A DNA stretch of 64,000 nt from Megalonaias nervosa (GCA_016617855.1 JAECUM010009862.1:1-64000); one strand, 5' to 3'. Shown: positions 39,091 to 52,539, numbered from the stretch's first letter. Notes: generated from the letters alone by a model not told the origin. Numbers and translations: made by a program.

Positions 39091-41749
39091 TTTAGCTAGT
39101 TGGATACTACAATACTGTCAACATAAAGAGTAATGGTTAGTCTCTCTTGACAAGAATTTTGTACCGAGGCATTTCTTAACCATTTCCTACACAAGAGCGT
39201 TTCATCTGCTTGTTCAAAATAACACTGAAAACTACAACAAGGCATACATTGTGGCTCTTGTTCTGATCAACTTTTGAGGAATCAGTACGGCGGCAGTTTA
39301 TGAAATCTAACACTGTTTTGTACATATATATTTCTATTTTAGTATATGTGACATATCTACATTACTGACTTTATTGCTGCCACATACTTTATTCGTGTGT
39401 TACTGTGGAGTCTAAAAGTACCAGTTATTGTTGCCGTCCAGGTAGGGATTGTGAAATGGTATAATGATTCTCAGAGTTGACAAGGTTGCCATGTTTGTGA
39501 CTACATTCATTAATAATATTTGTGTTAAACTGCTTATTGGTTTGCCTACTGTAATGTTAACGCAGAGTAAATGTATGTTTTTATATCTTATATATTTCAC
39601 TACCGTGATTTAGTAACTGATATAGTGAGCAAGGCATAAAATTGGACTAACTCCAGGTTTTAGCTATTCTACAATGTTATCAACATGGACATTCGTATAG
39701 TATTTAATACCATTTACACCTCGCTAATATATACTTTGTTTGTTTAATTTTTAATTTGGTGTGTTCTAATAGAAATTGCCCTTAACGCAATAACAACTGT
39801 TTCTTTCATTAATATTCATCAGCAGAGTGTAGGGTGCTTGAAGATCAGCAAACCTGAAGGAACGCCACTCACAAATCAGAAAACATTTGAGGCATAGTTT
39901 CGCTTTACTTTGTTTTTGTTTGCCTATTTTTGATAGCCAGTTACATAAATATAAAAATGTGTCTCATGCGAAACCTGTTTTGTTGTAAGAGTGTGCGTAT
40001 GACTATATTTCCTTCTACGGGGATTTTTAAGACGTATACTACGACGTATTTTTACAGCCCCATGCCTATTACCGCTGCATTTTAAGCATTACCGAAAGCA
40101 CTGTCATCATGCGGCACCTTTGAAGAACCCAGATGGTAGTATATGCTCGAAAAGTTCAGATTGCCATTAATTTCACAGTTGAAGGAAATAAACCGTTCAA
40201 AGTTAAAGAATTTTAAATTTCCATTACATTTAAACATTTAGGAAGGTGATCAAATCCTGTTCATACTATATCCAGATCTAATCCATCGCTTTATTTTTTT
40301 TATTAATAACATATTGATGAGTACAATATCAACAGATCGTCTGCTTCACATTATAAAGCCACAGAAGGAAAGAAAAAATAATATTTTTTCAAATAAAATA
40401 TATGAGATTAACCGTTCTTTGAAATAATCACGATGTTTGGTTTAAACGACGTTCAACTATTTAGTTTAAAAATAAAAGGTGCACCTCTTGATTCAGTTGC
40501 AAACGTTGTTTGTAATTCCCTTCTTTTTCGGGAGTGCTCCAAATATAATGATATGTATTCAATCATTCCGCTAGAAACTAATCTAATAAAAACAACATTC
40601 GCACATGGCGGACATATTTATTCGAGAGGGAAGGAAGAGAGCTAGGTCCGCTTTTTTAAGCGGATCTGAGACGGTTGAAATTAAATAAGTTTGTACATAT
40701 ATCAACAACAATATGTTTGACCCTTTTCCTTCATTTCTTATACAAGGTATTTATATTTGGAACAAAAATCTTGAATGATATAAAATAAGGATCACCTATC
40801 ATATCCGACATTACATGCTGTTGGCTTCTTCTGTTTACAACGGTGGCGTCGCCAAATCTTGTATTCCAGCTCTCGACTGAAATCAGTCGACCCAAGGATA
40901 TCGCCAATCAAAATCAGTTGATTCGTACGACATGAAACAAAAAATTATATTATTTGGAATTTGTGTTAAAAACTAATATTTCAGGTTATTTAACATAAGC
41001 ATATTATCAATCTTAAATATTTCATAATTCTACTTCAAATCGTATCCTATTTAATTTTATAAACTTAATTTTGAAACTTTTTATTAAATATGTTTCCTTT
41101 ACATAAACTTTGTGGGTTGTTGTTTTTCACTTTGATATTATACTAACGACGACCACTGTATTGCTCAATTGTCGCGGTAATAAGAACTTCTCTTTAGACA
41201 GCCCCCGCCAGATATCACCTCTGAGAACCCCACACTTTTGTCGGATCCTTTAATTACTCATACAATAGGATCGAAACAAACGTAAGTATAGCCAAACGGT
41301 AATAGGAAATATCCGTCTAGAAACAGTTACATTACCCTTACTTGGAGTAATAATCTACTCGATAGGTAATTATCTACCATCTCCTTCCACGCCATGGTTT
41401 CCTATGTTGGCTTGATTTATTCACCATAAAAGCACATTTATCGACTATCACAGCTTCTCCTCGCATTCATTATGTTATTAACGATGGTAGGGTAGTTCCA
41501 CAGAAATAATATATCGATCTCATCTCTGGTTGTATTCTATGATAAGTTCTGCTTCTTTTTTGAGGATGTGCTTACGAAACCAGTCTTTAAATGTGGTTGT
41601 TGTTTTTAGGTAAGAAGATGACAGCTTTGGGGGAGATCAGGATAATCTCATGGAACTGAAGAAAACATATCTTTGTTCGAAAAACAATTACACAAAATAG
41701 AGATATTATTAAACCAGCCTAAATTAGGGTTGTTTATTTCTTTCTTCAG
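39091..41749. other. No recognised gene
   Basis: AT-rich, probably intron of the plus-strand gene; ORFs at 39412 and 40433 have no recognisable domain. Confidence 0.5.
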
Positions 41750-41911
41750 TACCATTTCCTCCAGAGACTGCCCTTACAAGGTCAGTTTTAGAAGTGTCAG
41801 ACCCCAGAAGACAGATAGCAATTAATTTACCCTTCATGGACGTCTGCAATATCGATTTTAGCCATCCGTTACACTGCGGCGTTATTGTGTCCCATTCAAC
41901 AAAAGCATTCG
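41750..41911 (+). CDS. Membrane-proximal receptor exon (162 nt)
   Basis: The exon follows TTTCTTTCTTCAG and ends at GTAAAT (41912), phase 1-1, 54 codons. It reads PFPPETALTRSVLEVSDPRR, then QIAINLP, then CGVIVSHSTKAF. It is clearly homologous to the minus-strand exon at 55252-55416 (LPVPQTSVTRSTALV, QIAVDLP, GVVVSHVSKAT) with the same phases. Receptor-type tyrosine phosphatases have a comparable module (inhibitory-looking LP, then a G-x-V-x-x-x-x-VIV strand) after the last FN3 repeat, so that is the inferred position. The catalytic part was not seen. Confidence 0.75.
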
Positions 41912-42235
41912 GTAAATATGCTTACAATCAATATAATTTTCAACGTACATCGATCGCAAAAATAGGAACGGTACAAGACCATAACTTAAAGTTCATGTAA
42001 CTTCTATAATATAATGCAATTTTATGCAGCATATTGGGATGGAATGTAATGATATGTAAATGCTTCTGTTAAATAAATATTTTAACATTTGTAACGCAAA
42101 TTCATACCAATATAAACATCATGCCTATTTAGGACCAAACCATAATTATGCACACAACAAGTATTTGTTTCACGTGTCAATTTCAGAAATGGTAATATAT
42201 TGTTACATATATGTAATAAAATTGTTTGTGTGTTT

Positions 42236-42612
42236 GTTTTAAAATTCTGTTTTATTTTATTTTTGTTTCATTACATTTTAATGTAATGATTATTTTCACG
42301 GGATTCGATATTTTTCCAGTAAATTCAGTTTGTATAGAACGTAAAAGATATTGCATTAGCATTATTTTTAGCTCACTCTGGTTCATAGAGTTTGTAAACA
42401 TAGAGTTAAAACGATTGGATGTTATCAGGATCATTTTCTGATTGCATGATGGCTCTAATTTGTACACAACTTTTTTATTTGAATTTTATAATAAGATTTG
42501 CTGGGTTTTACCATGGCGGACGTGTCTAATGGTTGTACACTTCTATTGCAATGTTCAAATTAGTATCACGTAGCCCGTCACGTGAAGGACCATGTGATGT
42601 TTTGAAATCTAT
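42236..42612. repeat. Dispersed repeat, copy 2
   Basis: The second copy of the unclassified repeat at 11726-12125, in the same orientation, a little shorter. It carries the same CACGTAGCCCGTCACGTGA end motif and starts after a TGTGTGTTTG run. Confidence 0.65.
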
Positions 42613-43146
42613 ACATAATTACTCAAATGTGATAAATATGATTTCTTACTCATTTACATTTAGAGGGTTCTGTATCATAATTTGCAATATAATTGAATCT
42701 GCTAAACTATTTAAGGTCGACAACAATGGAGAAAGACCCAACAATATTATTTTTGAATTATGAAAGATGGAGATTATCCAAGACATGTACAAGGTCAAGT
42801 TACTGACGGCAAAATAGTTTTATAATATGTCCAGGTATAAATTTTTTAAAAGCATTATGTAAAAAGCAAATATCAAAGATGCAATAATACATATTAAATC
42901 AGAAAGAACTGGCAAAACATGATGTTGTGTAGAGCAAATTATATTAGATTCGGCCTCTTGAAAGGCGAAGACAATTCTACAAAACATTTCTAAATTTCAT
43001 GATTGATATTAATGAATATCGAGGGAATATACCTGTGTTGAAAAGCTGGAACCATGATTTTTATTTGGTTTTCCATTATTAGCAATGAATATAAAAACAG
43101 TCTGATATTTATCGATTCGATTCATTTGCGTCCGGAACAATGAACA

Positions 43147-43172
43147 ATATATATATATATATATATATAAGA

Positions 43173-43247
<75 letters not shown>
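43147..43247. repeat. (TA)n microsatellite, interrupted
   Basis: TA repeats at 43147-43169 and about 43174-43247. Confidence 0.97.
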
Positions 43248-43249
<2 letters not shown>

Positions 43250-43402
43250 ATATATATATATTGTTATATCAGTTTTAATATGCATAGATATTTTGCAGCT
43301 TTGTAAAAAGTTCAAAGTTCTGATAAATAATACTATTTGAATGTTTCGATCTAATCACAAATGGAGTCATTATGAAATTAATAATGTTTTTCATTCCTGT
43401 TC

Positions 43403-43640
43403 GTAGCTCATGGTTAGGATGTCGAATGCACGACTAAATAGATATGCAGTTTCGATTTCTGCCTAGACAATGCAGAGTCTGGTGACTTTGTGTGTATCTA
43501 GGCAAGACACTTGACTCCAATTGCCTCGGCAACGTGTACACCTATGTAATAAGTCGTTAAACATTATTCAAGCAGTCAGTCAATTCCAGTAACCCATCAG
43601 CACGAAACTGTTATGGATTTGAACCTAAAATTCCATACCT
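43403..43640 (+). repeat. tRNA-derived SINE
   Basis: GTAGCTCATGGTTAGGATG is an A-box-like tRNA start. CAGTTTCGATTTCTGCC about 45 bases later is a diverged B box. The body then has TAGGCAAGACACTTGACTCC and ATTGCC, a string common in mollusc tRNA-derived SINEs and shared with 38820-39090. Confidence 0.6.
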
Positions 43641-43773
43641 GTGTATTTTCATTTTGGAACATCTCATTTCGAAAGGATTCTCATCAGTAAATGTAACTAG
43701 CTCTTCTGTCTTGTGGACTATGCAGCACCTGGTTTTATAGAAAATTTCAAGCGATCAGACAAGACCATCAAAC

Positions 43774-44035
43774 GGGGCCCCGAGTGGCCGAGTGGTCTAA
43801 AGCGCAGTCCGTTACGGATCACTGCCATCTCACCTCTGTCTGCGTTGGTTCGAATCTAAGATTCGGCGAATGTGGTTATGTGAGAAAGCTTGCCAGTAGC
43901 TCTCGTGGGTCGGTGGTTCTTTCCGCGGATTTCCCAGTTTCTTCCTCCACCATTAATACTGGCCGCCATGTATAGCCTATCGTTTGCTGAAAAATGGCGT
44001 TAAGCCCCACAACAACAACAACAACAACAACAAAG
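43774..44035 (+). mobile_element. tRNA-derived SINE of MetaSINE type, with target-site duplications
   Basis: The head GAGTGGCCGAGTGGTCTAAA is a tRNA-Leu/Ser-like A box, and GGTTCGAATCT is the B box. The body contains GGGTCGGTGGTTCTTTCCGC, then TTTCTTCCTCCACCATTAAT and CTGGCCGCC, which resembles the conserved central domain of the MetaSINE superfamily known from molluscs and other animals. It ends in (CAA)n. Flanking 13-bp direct repeats AAGACCATCAAAC (43761-43773) and AAGACTATCAAAC (44036-44048) mark the insertion. The ORF at 43784-43975 is a by-product. Confidence 0.85.
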
Positions 44036-44192
44036 AAGACTATCAAACAATACTTTTTAAAATGGTAACGAAATATATATATATATATTTATATTATTTC
44101 TTGTTTCAATATTTAGTTTCTTAACAACATCAACTGATATAACAGCAAAAATGCTACTTTTGCTTATACTACAGCCTCCTACTACTGCTTGA

Positions 44193-44225
44193 AATAATAA
44201 TACTACTAATAATAATAATGATAAT

Positions 44226-44265
<40 letters not shown>

Positions 44266-44282
44266 AGTAGCAGCAGTATTAG
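44193..44282. repeat. Trinucleotide (TAA)n/(TAG)n tract
   Basis: AATAATAAT units followed by about 14 TAG/GTG units. Confidence 0.9.
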
Positions 44283-45282
44283 TATAAAAGACGATTCCTA
44301 CTAATTCGGCCACAACTATAATAAAAATTAGCTACCACATTTAATGACTACCGCATGCAGTACAATATCTAACATTTGAAGAGTAATTTTACACAATGTA
44401 TTATGCTTTTTGAGTGGTTTATTCCTGATGGACAGAAAAGAATATTAGAACTTGCTTTCACTACTTGTTTGCTATTTGTTTGAAATTATTCATCTTAGGT
44501 TATAAAGGTAATAAAGAAACTAAGAAAATACAACTAAAATGTATATATAAAAATAAAAATAATAATAATATTATTAAAAGTAATAATAATATTAGTAACA
44601 ATAATAATTGTATTACTACTATTATGTGCAGTTTGATGCGCACTATAAAACTACTTCATACGTCATACGTCAGGATGCTATGTATCTGTCGTGACCTTTT
44701 GAGGATAACATCATTAAAGAATTCCAACAATTCGCGAAGTTCTCATCACCTATAATGCATACAAGGTGGGATAACTAACGTAAAAGAGACTCAAAGACAG
44801 CGGTAGTTAATGATGACAAAATCGTGTTGGAACTGTTGTTGCTGGAAGGAAGCCTGGCTGTAGGTTATCAACATATTCACATGCACAGACTCGGACTCAT
44901 ATGGACATTCTAGCGACCAAGTGTTTCAAGTCCAAGGATTGACCAATCGGGCGTCAGAATTCTAAGTTGAAGGTGTGTTGGGACATAACCACTATGCCTT
45001 GTTGTAAATGACTCAGTGATGCATGATTTTGGGTAGAACAAACATTCACTTTTGCTAAAATAAGAGGAAGTAAGTGTGAGGTACGGAGGGATGTACATGT
45101 ATACGAACATATATGCAAACATAAATTTTGAAGGTGATCGAAAAAAATTAATACATACGTGTTTCATATTGTACATTTTATAATTTTGGTAACTTATTTT
45201 CAACACATTTCGCCTGTAAGAAATCCATAAACAGTTGTGTTGAAATGAAAGATATCAAAGTACAAAGAAGCAAAACTGCGGT

Positions 45283-45345
<63 letters not shown>

Positions 45346-47108
45346 GGCTAACAAAGTGTTATACTAACAATAATAACGATAATTGAGAAAAAGATGTTTA
45401 AAAAAGATCTTGAACATTAAAGTATCTAAGGATTTATAAGATGCACGTTCAAGGACACGATACACTTAAGTGAAAGTTAATAAACCAAAATAATGTTAGT
45501 CATTTTGCTCACTCATTATTTGGGTGAGAACATAATATCCAAGAACATTTGTATCAGGCCTTCACCTTGTTAAAATACAGTTTAGGAATAAACTATTTCC
45601 TTCATAAGCCCAGCGATACTGAATTGAAACGATGTAAAGCCAAACAGAAATGATCTGTGATAAGCTACCCACTCCTATTCGGCTATTATCGTAGTTATGA
45701 CAAAATAACTTTTAAATGAAAAAGAAAAAAAAAAGACGAAAACATGACTTTGAGTCCTAATCCAAACAATTTGGAAATAGGTGCCATTTTCAAAGTTACC
45801 TAATTATGATGTCAACATAAATAATATGAATTAACAAGAGAAAAATATCTTTCTATGCTTTTAGTCCAAAAACTAAGACAATTTCTGTGTTTCAAGTTGT
45901 ATCTACCTAACATAGAAATACATTTACTGGATCTTCAACTCAAGTCAAGTGCAAACTTCAATATTTGAATTTGATGCAAAAAATTACACCTTTCAGACTT
46001 TTGCACGTTTCTGATTAACTGTGAAAGTAGTAATGAGCTTTCTATCAAGCAAATGATAGTCGAATATTATATTGACTCAATTTATTTCAAGCAAATATAA
46101 CACCTGGTCTATTAGCTGTAGCAGACAAAACGTTGGATTATCGTTGCGTTCCACTGCGTATTTTTGTTTTGTTTCCGTCGTGTTTTGTTACTTGTGTTTC
46201 TGTTAGAAGTCAATGAAGATTATTCTACGAAAAAAGCCAACTGAATGAAGTTACAATTATTCCTATGTGCCACACCTGCTGATGAGAGTTGCAGAATAAG
46301 CATTTACGATGAGATAAATTAATTACAAGCTTTTGGCAGAATGACATTAGCTTCAACACGCATGTACAAGTAGATATTTAAACTTTAGGTTTGGATGACT
46401 GACCAAAAATAAATGTAATGAAAGAACTTAGGGAGAATAGGTAGGTAGTCTTTGTAATATCAACGAAACATATTGGAATCTCCAAATGCACTTCCAAAAT
46501 GCAACAAGTATGTAGTTATCATGAAAAAGAATTAATCAGTTCTCTATCTATTTGATTTCTTCATTACCTGTACTTAATGTTTTTTCCAACATGTATTGGC
46601 TTGTTGACAAGGCACAGAGGCTGTTAATAGCAAGACACAGAAATAATGACCTTAACCTTGATGTTTTGTACTCACGATAGTTATTGTTCGTCATCTACGT
46701 TCATCAATAGATGTAGCATTATATTAGTTCCACCTGTTATTCCAACCTCAATCATCATAAATATACCATATTAAATATCCAACACCCGATATCTTTGACC
46801 TTGTATTCTGGATCAATACAGAGGCACAGTGATAATGAGGAGGATTAGTTTGTATTATTCACACATGCATGCCTAAACATCTCACAAATGTCAAATGGAA
46901 ACAAGGAATCTTCTGAAAAAGTAACTATTAGGTAGATATCTCTATATGATTAATTAAATATTCAATCCTATTGAAATTTGATTTACATATCGGCTTATCG
47001 TCTCTCTAAATTTGCTATTCAAAGTGTCCAATACACGTTCAGTGGCATTATAAATTTTGCATATATTTGTATATTTAGAAGCTTCATCTTGCAATGAAAT
47101 CTTATATG

Positions 47109-47111
<3 letters not shown>
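44283..47111. other. No recognised gene; (TA)n inside
   Basis: (TA)n occupies 45285-45343. ORFs at 44465 and 44910 (minus) have no domain. About 44800-45010 is GC-richer and could be a repeat remnant. Confidence 0.45.

Positions 47112-47159
<48 letters not shown>
47112..47159. repeat. (TC)n microsatellite
   Basis: 48 bp of CT repeats; ORFs on either strand through it are artefacts. Confidence 0.96.
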
Positions 47160-47161
<2 letters not shown>

Positions 47162-47483
47162 GGTCGTTTCATAAATCTGATCATTAGGTCTATCTGCGCT
47201 TTTATACAACCATCTTGTCAAAATATTAAATTGATGACTTTCTTTAAGCATAGTACACTTGGAATAAAAGAATCCTTCTAAATAACAGTGTCACGTTTGT
47301 GCAAAGGCTGTTTATTCCTAAGTCATAGTTAATTTCTTATTGAAAATGTATTACAGGAGTTCATGTCTTAATTTCTAACATTATGTTGTGTTAGGTTAGT
47401 TAATGATATGTATGTCGTTCTGATTTCAGTAAGTAAGAAAGTAAATATTGAGATATACACACAAATCTATATATCTACCTAAG

Positions 47484-47486
<3 letters not shown>

Positions 47487-47575
<89 letters not shown>

Positions 47576-47593
47576 TAGCATGTGTGTGTGTGT
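47487..47593. repeat. (TA)n then short (TG)n microsatellite
   Basis: TA repeats 47487-47575 with small interruptions, then TGTGTGTGTG to about 47593. Confidence 0.96.
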
Positions 47594-48499
47594 GTCGTCT
47601 TTTGAAAATTACATTTTTACAAAAATAATTAATTTGTCTGCAACTATATTACAAAATTACAATGTAAATGAATTTTGCTGTTTTTCTTCACGGTTTTGAG
47701 CATATTATGTACTAAAACATTTAGTTCGTGAAAAGCTGCCTTAATGCAGTTCATAGCAATGTGTCTTTCATAAGAGGCATGACTGAGATATGTCGTCACC
47801 GATCAGCATACTGAGGAGTCAAAACTAAATCCTAGTAGACGAAAATAGATTTAATTTTAGTTTCGTCTGAGTGGTTTTTTAACTTTAATGATTTTCAAAT
47901 AATACTAATTACTGCTCGTCAAGAGTTGTAGTGCCAAACATAAAACTTTAATGATACCTTTTTTCAAATGCTTATTACTTTCACTGAAGCGATCATATAT
48001 TCAAGATACATTTTTGTGACAAGCATAAGCATATGATGACGTCAGAACCGGCAGAACTAGGACTACTATGTCAGCCCCAACAGTTTTACGATTGTATATA
48101 AAGATGTTGGTCTCCCCATGATATTTTTAGGGATTCTTCATGCTTTCGACTAAGCTGTCCCTCTTCATATACTATTCCACCGGCCCGAAAAACATACAAG
48201 GCCTGAAACGTTATTGAATGACACCCATAGATATGGGCAATGGACCAGACCCAGAACTATTGAACATTTACATAAATTTCCTCATTTTGAGAATAACGAA
48301 GGCTGTTATACCCAACATTAGCAATGATGGCACCACAGATAGCGAGATAATAAAGGCTGTATAGTCTTTGTCTGAAACGAAACAGATAAGATAAGGATCT
48401 AATTATGATGCGACATGCAAATAAAATTTAGGATTAAGAAGTCGATAGATGATAAATATTCATTTTGCATGCGCTATTGGGAACGTAGAAGGAAAATCC

Positions 48500-48660
48500 T
48501 GTTTAGTTCGAAAGGCGTCAGAGTCGTAATCAAATGGTTACTGGTTTAATATCCACCCAGTTCAGTCTGTGCTAGCTGTCTATGTGTGACCCTCAGAAAA
48601 AGTACTTAGTTTCCATTTTCTCTGCATGATATGGCGAATACTGTGTTCAAAAGTGTTGTT
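48500..48660 (+). repeat. Possible diverged tRNA-derived SINE head
   Basis: GAAAGGCGTCAGAGTCG ... GTTACTGGTTTAATATCCACC has the spacing of A and B boxes but weak matches. The following TGTCTATGTGTGACCCTCAG resembles other SINE bodies only loosely. Confidence 0.3.
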
Positions 48661-48889
48661 GCAACAAAAAATAAAAAAATAAAAAAAATAATAAAAAAAT
48701 ACCCCCCAACCCCCCCAAAAAAAACAAACCAAGAAAAAAACAAGGCAATAACAGCAAATGATATTTAAAAATACCTTAGGTGGCTCTATAGTTTTGTTAA
48801 AATCAATGTTTTGCTTGGCTTGTAATTATGTTTTATTTTTCATTGTTTCCGTTCTAACTTTGTTAAAGGCACATAGATGCAAACTGTTC

Positions 48890-51610
48890 ATTCTAGGCCA
48901 GAGGCATAAATTCATTATCTTAACTTAGCATTATAGAACGGTTTTAAAATGCAACTCTTAAATCCTATGAGAAAATGATATTTTGCATTTTAGAGATGTT
49001 CCAATGGTGTGTTTATGCTTTCAAGGGGTTTCAAAATGATACGTTCATGAGATGTAGATGGTAATGTGTTGGGGTTTAAGACGATATTATTTATGGTTTG
49101 TGGTGGCATTTCAGAGGCTCGCAAATGATGTTTGTTTGAAGCATTTGTTTGTAAAGGCTTTCGAAGTCGTTTGCAAAACCATTCTGCTATAATTTTCGGT
49201 AAATTTAATTTTGTGGTATTTTAGGAGGTCTGTAACACTAATAGCATTGAAATGGTCAAGAATGATATGTTTTCATTGCACGTGTTTCAGATTATGAATA
49301 GGAGTTTTCCGCAAATTAGGGGTGCATAATGATGTTTTTGTTTTTTGTTTTACAAGGTTAGGAATTAGGTGCTTGGAGTACATTAAGAATTATTGCTTTG
49401 CTGTTTAGAGAATAGGTATTTTGTTTGAGTTTTGTAGGTAAAGAATTTTGACTGCCATGTTATAAAGGTACAGAATGATGACTTTAAGTTTAGCAGAATA
49501 AAGAAAATTGAACCCGCTTTAGTGTGTGCCTAGATAGGGGTATGACTTATGCTTTGGGCCCTTTGACGGATTTAGAATTATGATATTCCGATTTTTAGAG
49601 CATAATCAATAATATCTTTATTGTAGTTTTTAATAGTCTTTTTAAGGTAACAAGATTACTATTGATATGCTTTTTAGTCTGGACTGGCTTACATGGTGTT
49701 TGTTTCTTTTCGTTAACAAATTAAGAATGATCCTAACAAATAAATACAAGGTAGTTTCATATGAACAGCAAGCGTTCTTTTAATGGACCTGTGCTTTGTA
49801 TTATTATTTGTGCATATCATTTCTGGTTATACATTCGAAAACGTTTTGTGTTGTTACGTATGAAGTACATACACATGATATGCCCTATTGTCCGATATTG
49901 TTTTCCTGCATGCATTTCTAAAATATTTTATTATAAAATCTATACCCTGTTCAACCTAAATGTATCATCCTTTCTCACGTTTACATTTTTATTTCAAAAG
50001 CATTCGTTGTATTCCAATTTTATTATGATCTGGTTTACTCGGCGCAGTTACTAAATTTATCAATAGCGTTTCGCAAATATGTATATCGTTTGTTCCATTT
50101 ATTGAGTTTTTTTATATCACCCAAATTAGCTGACAATTTAGAATCTATTTTGTGTTTTTATACATGGAGTTGAGAGAATTTCATATCATTGGTTTATGCA
50201 ACTCATCCACTACTTGTGTAGTCTATTTTGGTTCACTCAGAACCTTTTTCCTTTTTTCCCAACTAGCCCAAACCCATGTATCAATATAAGCCTTTCACTG
50301 AATGTTTTACCTTTTTTGTACATTTAACGTTTGCAACAATTTTTATATTACATTGATCTTCGCTAATATGATCTCTGCTAATATAATTTTCATCATAAAA
50401 GTAATCATGGCGCATACATATATCATTATGCTGATAAACTGACGGTCCATTTTCCAGGGCCTGCAAGAATAAAAGTGTCTGCCCATCTTTGGTAGCAATG
50501 ACATAATTGCCTTATTTATGTTGAGTTTAGCGACTTTTCTTCTTTTGATGGTAGAAATCTTGTTTGACCAGTATTAGATATTATACAATTTTCTTTAGTG
50601 TTATACCTGACCAATTTCGTTTATGTGATAGCTTCATTGCTTGTATCGATTTCTTGGATACATTCTAAACAATACGATTTCACATTGATATAATTATACA
50701 GAATCGTTTGGACAGAGATGTTTCCTATCTTTTACATACTGCACATAATCTTTCATAATATTTCTTCTGGCTATTTTTTTATACCTCCATTGTTTGTCTT
50801 TGTCTGTTTCATACATTAGATACAATATGATTTCATTATATAATATTATTAGATTCTTGGATATTGTTTTATAAGTTTTTTCTTTTACGAATTGGTTCAT
50901 AAACTTACGTTATATGTTAATATTTTACCCGGCTTTGTAACGGTGATTATATAATGAACACAATAATATCCACACGATAACAAACCATCATTCTTTCTCC
51001 TATAAATGTCATTCTTGACCTTATAAAGACACTTTATAAAACCACATACAAAATCATTCTTAACTCGGCAAAATGATTATTTACCCTCTAACACATGACA
51101 ATAGACATCATTCTTAAGTTGTCCAAACACCAAATTAAACTCGAAAAACATTTTCGTTCAGCCTTTCTAGCAGCGAGCTGGCCTAAATCACGGAAAAATG
51201 TAATGTGAGAATAAATAATAAAACAAAATAAACCATAAACCATATAAAATATAATTGATGACTATTTAAACACAATAAACATGTCCATGGAGACCTCCTA
51301 AAGCACTATCATAATGAAAAGTAAAACAAAGGGGAAAGTTATCACTTCTATAAATTCTGGAGAGCCTCTAATGTGCAAACCAACACAAAAAGACACAGTT
51401 TCGAATCGTGAACTCTTCCAAAACTCACCACAAACATCATTCTAGAACTTTTGGGAAACGTAAACACGTCATTGAAACATCTGTAAAAAATTAACATTTT
51501 ATAAAAATGTTAAGGTCTTCTAAAATTCCTTTAAAACGCACAACTACTGCATTCAAACTCGTTTCAAACGCTATAATGGACACTTGAACCGTTGGGTCAG
51601 AAGCTCTATG
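48890..51610. mobile_element. Large fold-back element with degenerate repeat arms
   Basis: The left arm (about 48890-49745) is G/T-rich with recurring AATGATGTTT and TTTTAGGAGGTCTG-type strings about 40-60 bp apart. The right arm (about 50985-51610) is A/C-rich with the complements (ATCATTCTT, GACCTCCTAAAGCAC, CATCATTCTAGAAC). So the arms are inverted relative to each other and each is a degenerate tandem repeat. The core (49750-50980) holds short ORFs. No transposase was recognised. Exact ends and target duplications were not located. Confidence 0.5.
50281..50466 (-). pseudogene. Short ORF with a phospholipase A2-like His-Asp motif
   Basis: The 61-residue minus-strand frame reads ENGPSVYQH, then DICMRHDYFYDEN, then DQCNIKIVANVK. 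The D-x-C-x-x-H-D-x-x-Y pattern followed by a D-x-C spaced segment is the pattern of the PLA2-like fold, including the parvovirus-type minor capsid PLA2 domain and similar proteins in large DNA transposons. It is short, has no clear start, and lacks the expected calcium-binding glycine loop in view, so it is probably a relic. A second minus frame upstream (50900-50694, Lys-rich) may be from the same element. Confidence 0.35.
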
Positions 51611-52271
51611 TTATACTTATTAATGGTTCACTTAATAAGTGCTATATTGTATGCGCTACAGACCTGTGATTTGCGCTAAGCAATTTATTTCTTGGTATAT
51701 TACCTGTTTTAATTGGCGGGGACCAAACACTTTCAGTGCAACCCTCTGATGTACAAACAAACACTCTGACGCTGTTGTAACGAAAAACCTGGAAATAAAT
51801 TGACACATTCTAGCAAATATATTCTGTAAAACATTAAATCAAACGAAAGAGTGAAGCACGCTAATAAATGTTTTGACATAATTATTGTTATTGTGAACAG
51901 TTCGTTAAATTCACATCAAAGTCTAATGAGCGATGCAAATTAAACGACACCATGACATAGTTTACAGCTCTGTCACTGTTTAATGCAATAAATATCATAG
52001 TGATACAAATCAACAGTAAATAACTCTTGTCGTCAAGTAAATAAACATTCTTAATGCAGGTAAATTGGCTGAATTGAAAGAGCTTTATTATCAAGCACTA
52101 ATGATAAAATAATTAAACACAAATAATGTACATTGTAATCTAATCAGTACTTCATCAAATTTGGTGATTTGATTTTGTAGGAAATAAATAGTAACACAGC
52201 AAAAATGAATTAATCACAAAGCACAATTATATACGAAAAATACATCTGTTTTCGAATATGGATATAATTAC
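51611..52271. other. No recognised gene
   Basis: AT-rich; the minus ORF 51888-52094 has no recognisable domain. Confidence 0.5.
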
Positions 52272-52493
52272 CTGTATTCAGTGTTTGGTTTTAGATAGCC
52301 ATTACAGAAATGATGAACAGTGTCTGAAAAATCCCCATCTTGTCCAATTATAAAACTCTCGGTATAAGATCCGTTCAGCATTCCGGTCGAATGCCTCTTC
52401 CATGCCTGTGATACTTTTGTAAAAGAATTGGTTTGATCACGAACATTGTTTGGACACAGAATCAAATTTTTCAGTACCCTTATTTGCAGTTTC
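52272..52493 (-). CDS. Receptor ectodomain exon with LKPNTEYR motif (222 nt)
   Basis: Read on the minus strand, the exon follows AAGTGCAG (52494-52499) and ends at GTAATT (from 52271), phase 2-2, 74 codons. It reads KLQIRVLKNLILCPNNV early, then SQAWKRHSTGML, then IIGQDGDF, and ends FCNGYLKPNTEYR. The N-G-x-L-K-P-x-T-x-Y-R ending is characteristic of the membrane-proximal region of receptor-type tyrosine phosphatases, where it precedes the transmembrane segment. It is the furthest downstream exon seen for the minus-strand gene. An (ATT)n tract lies about 47 bp upstream of the acceptor. Confidence 0.65.
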
Positions 52494-52539
52494 CTGCACT
52501 TGTCGTGAAATTGTACGGTGATGATGACAATATTGAAGC

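Noticed and set aside
43784..43975. 63-residue ORF starting MAEWSKAQSV.
   Set aside because: Lies wholly within a SINE, starting in its tRNA-like head.
44465..44755. ORF with a hydrophobic start, considered as the transmembrane exon of the plus-strand receptor.
   Set aside because: Continues into Asn-rich trinucleotide repeat, no fitting splice sites, no receptor features.
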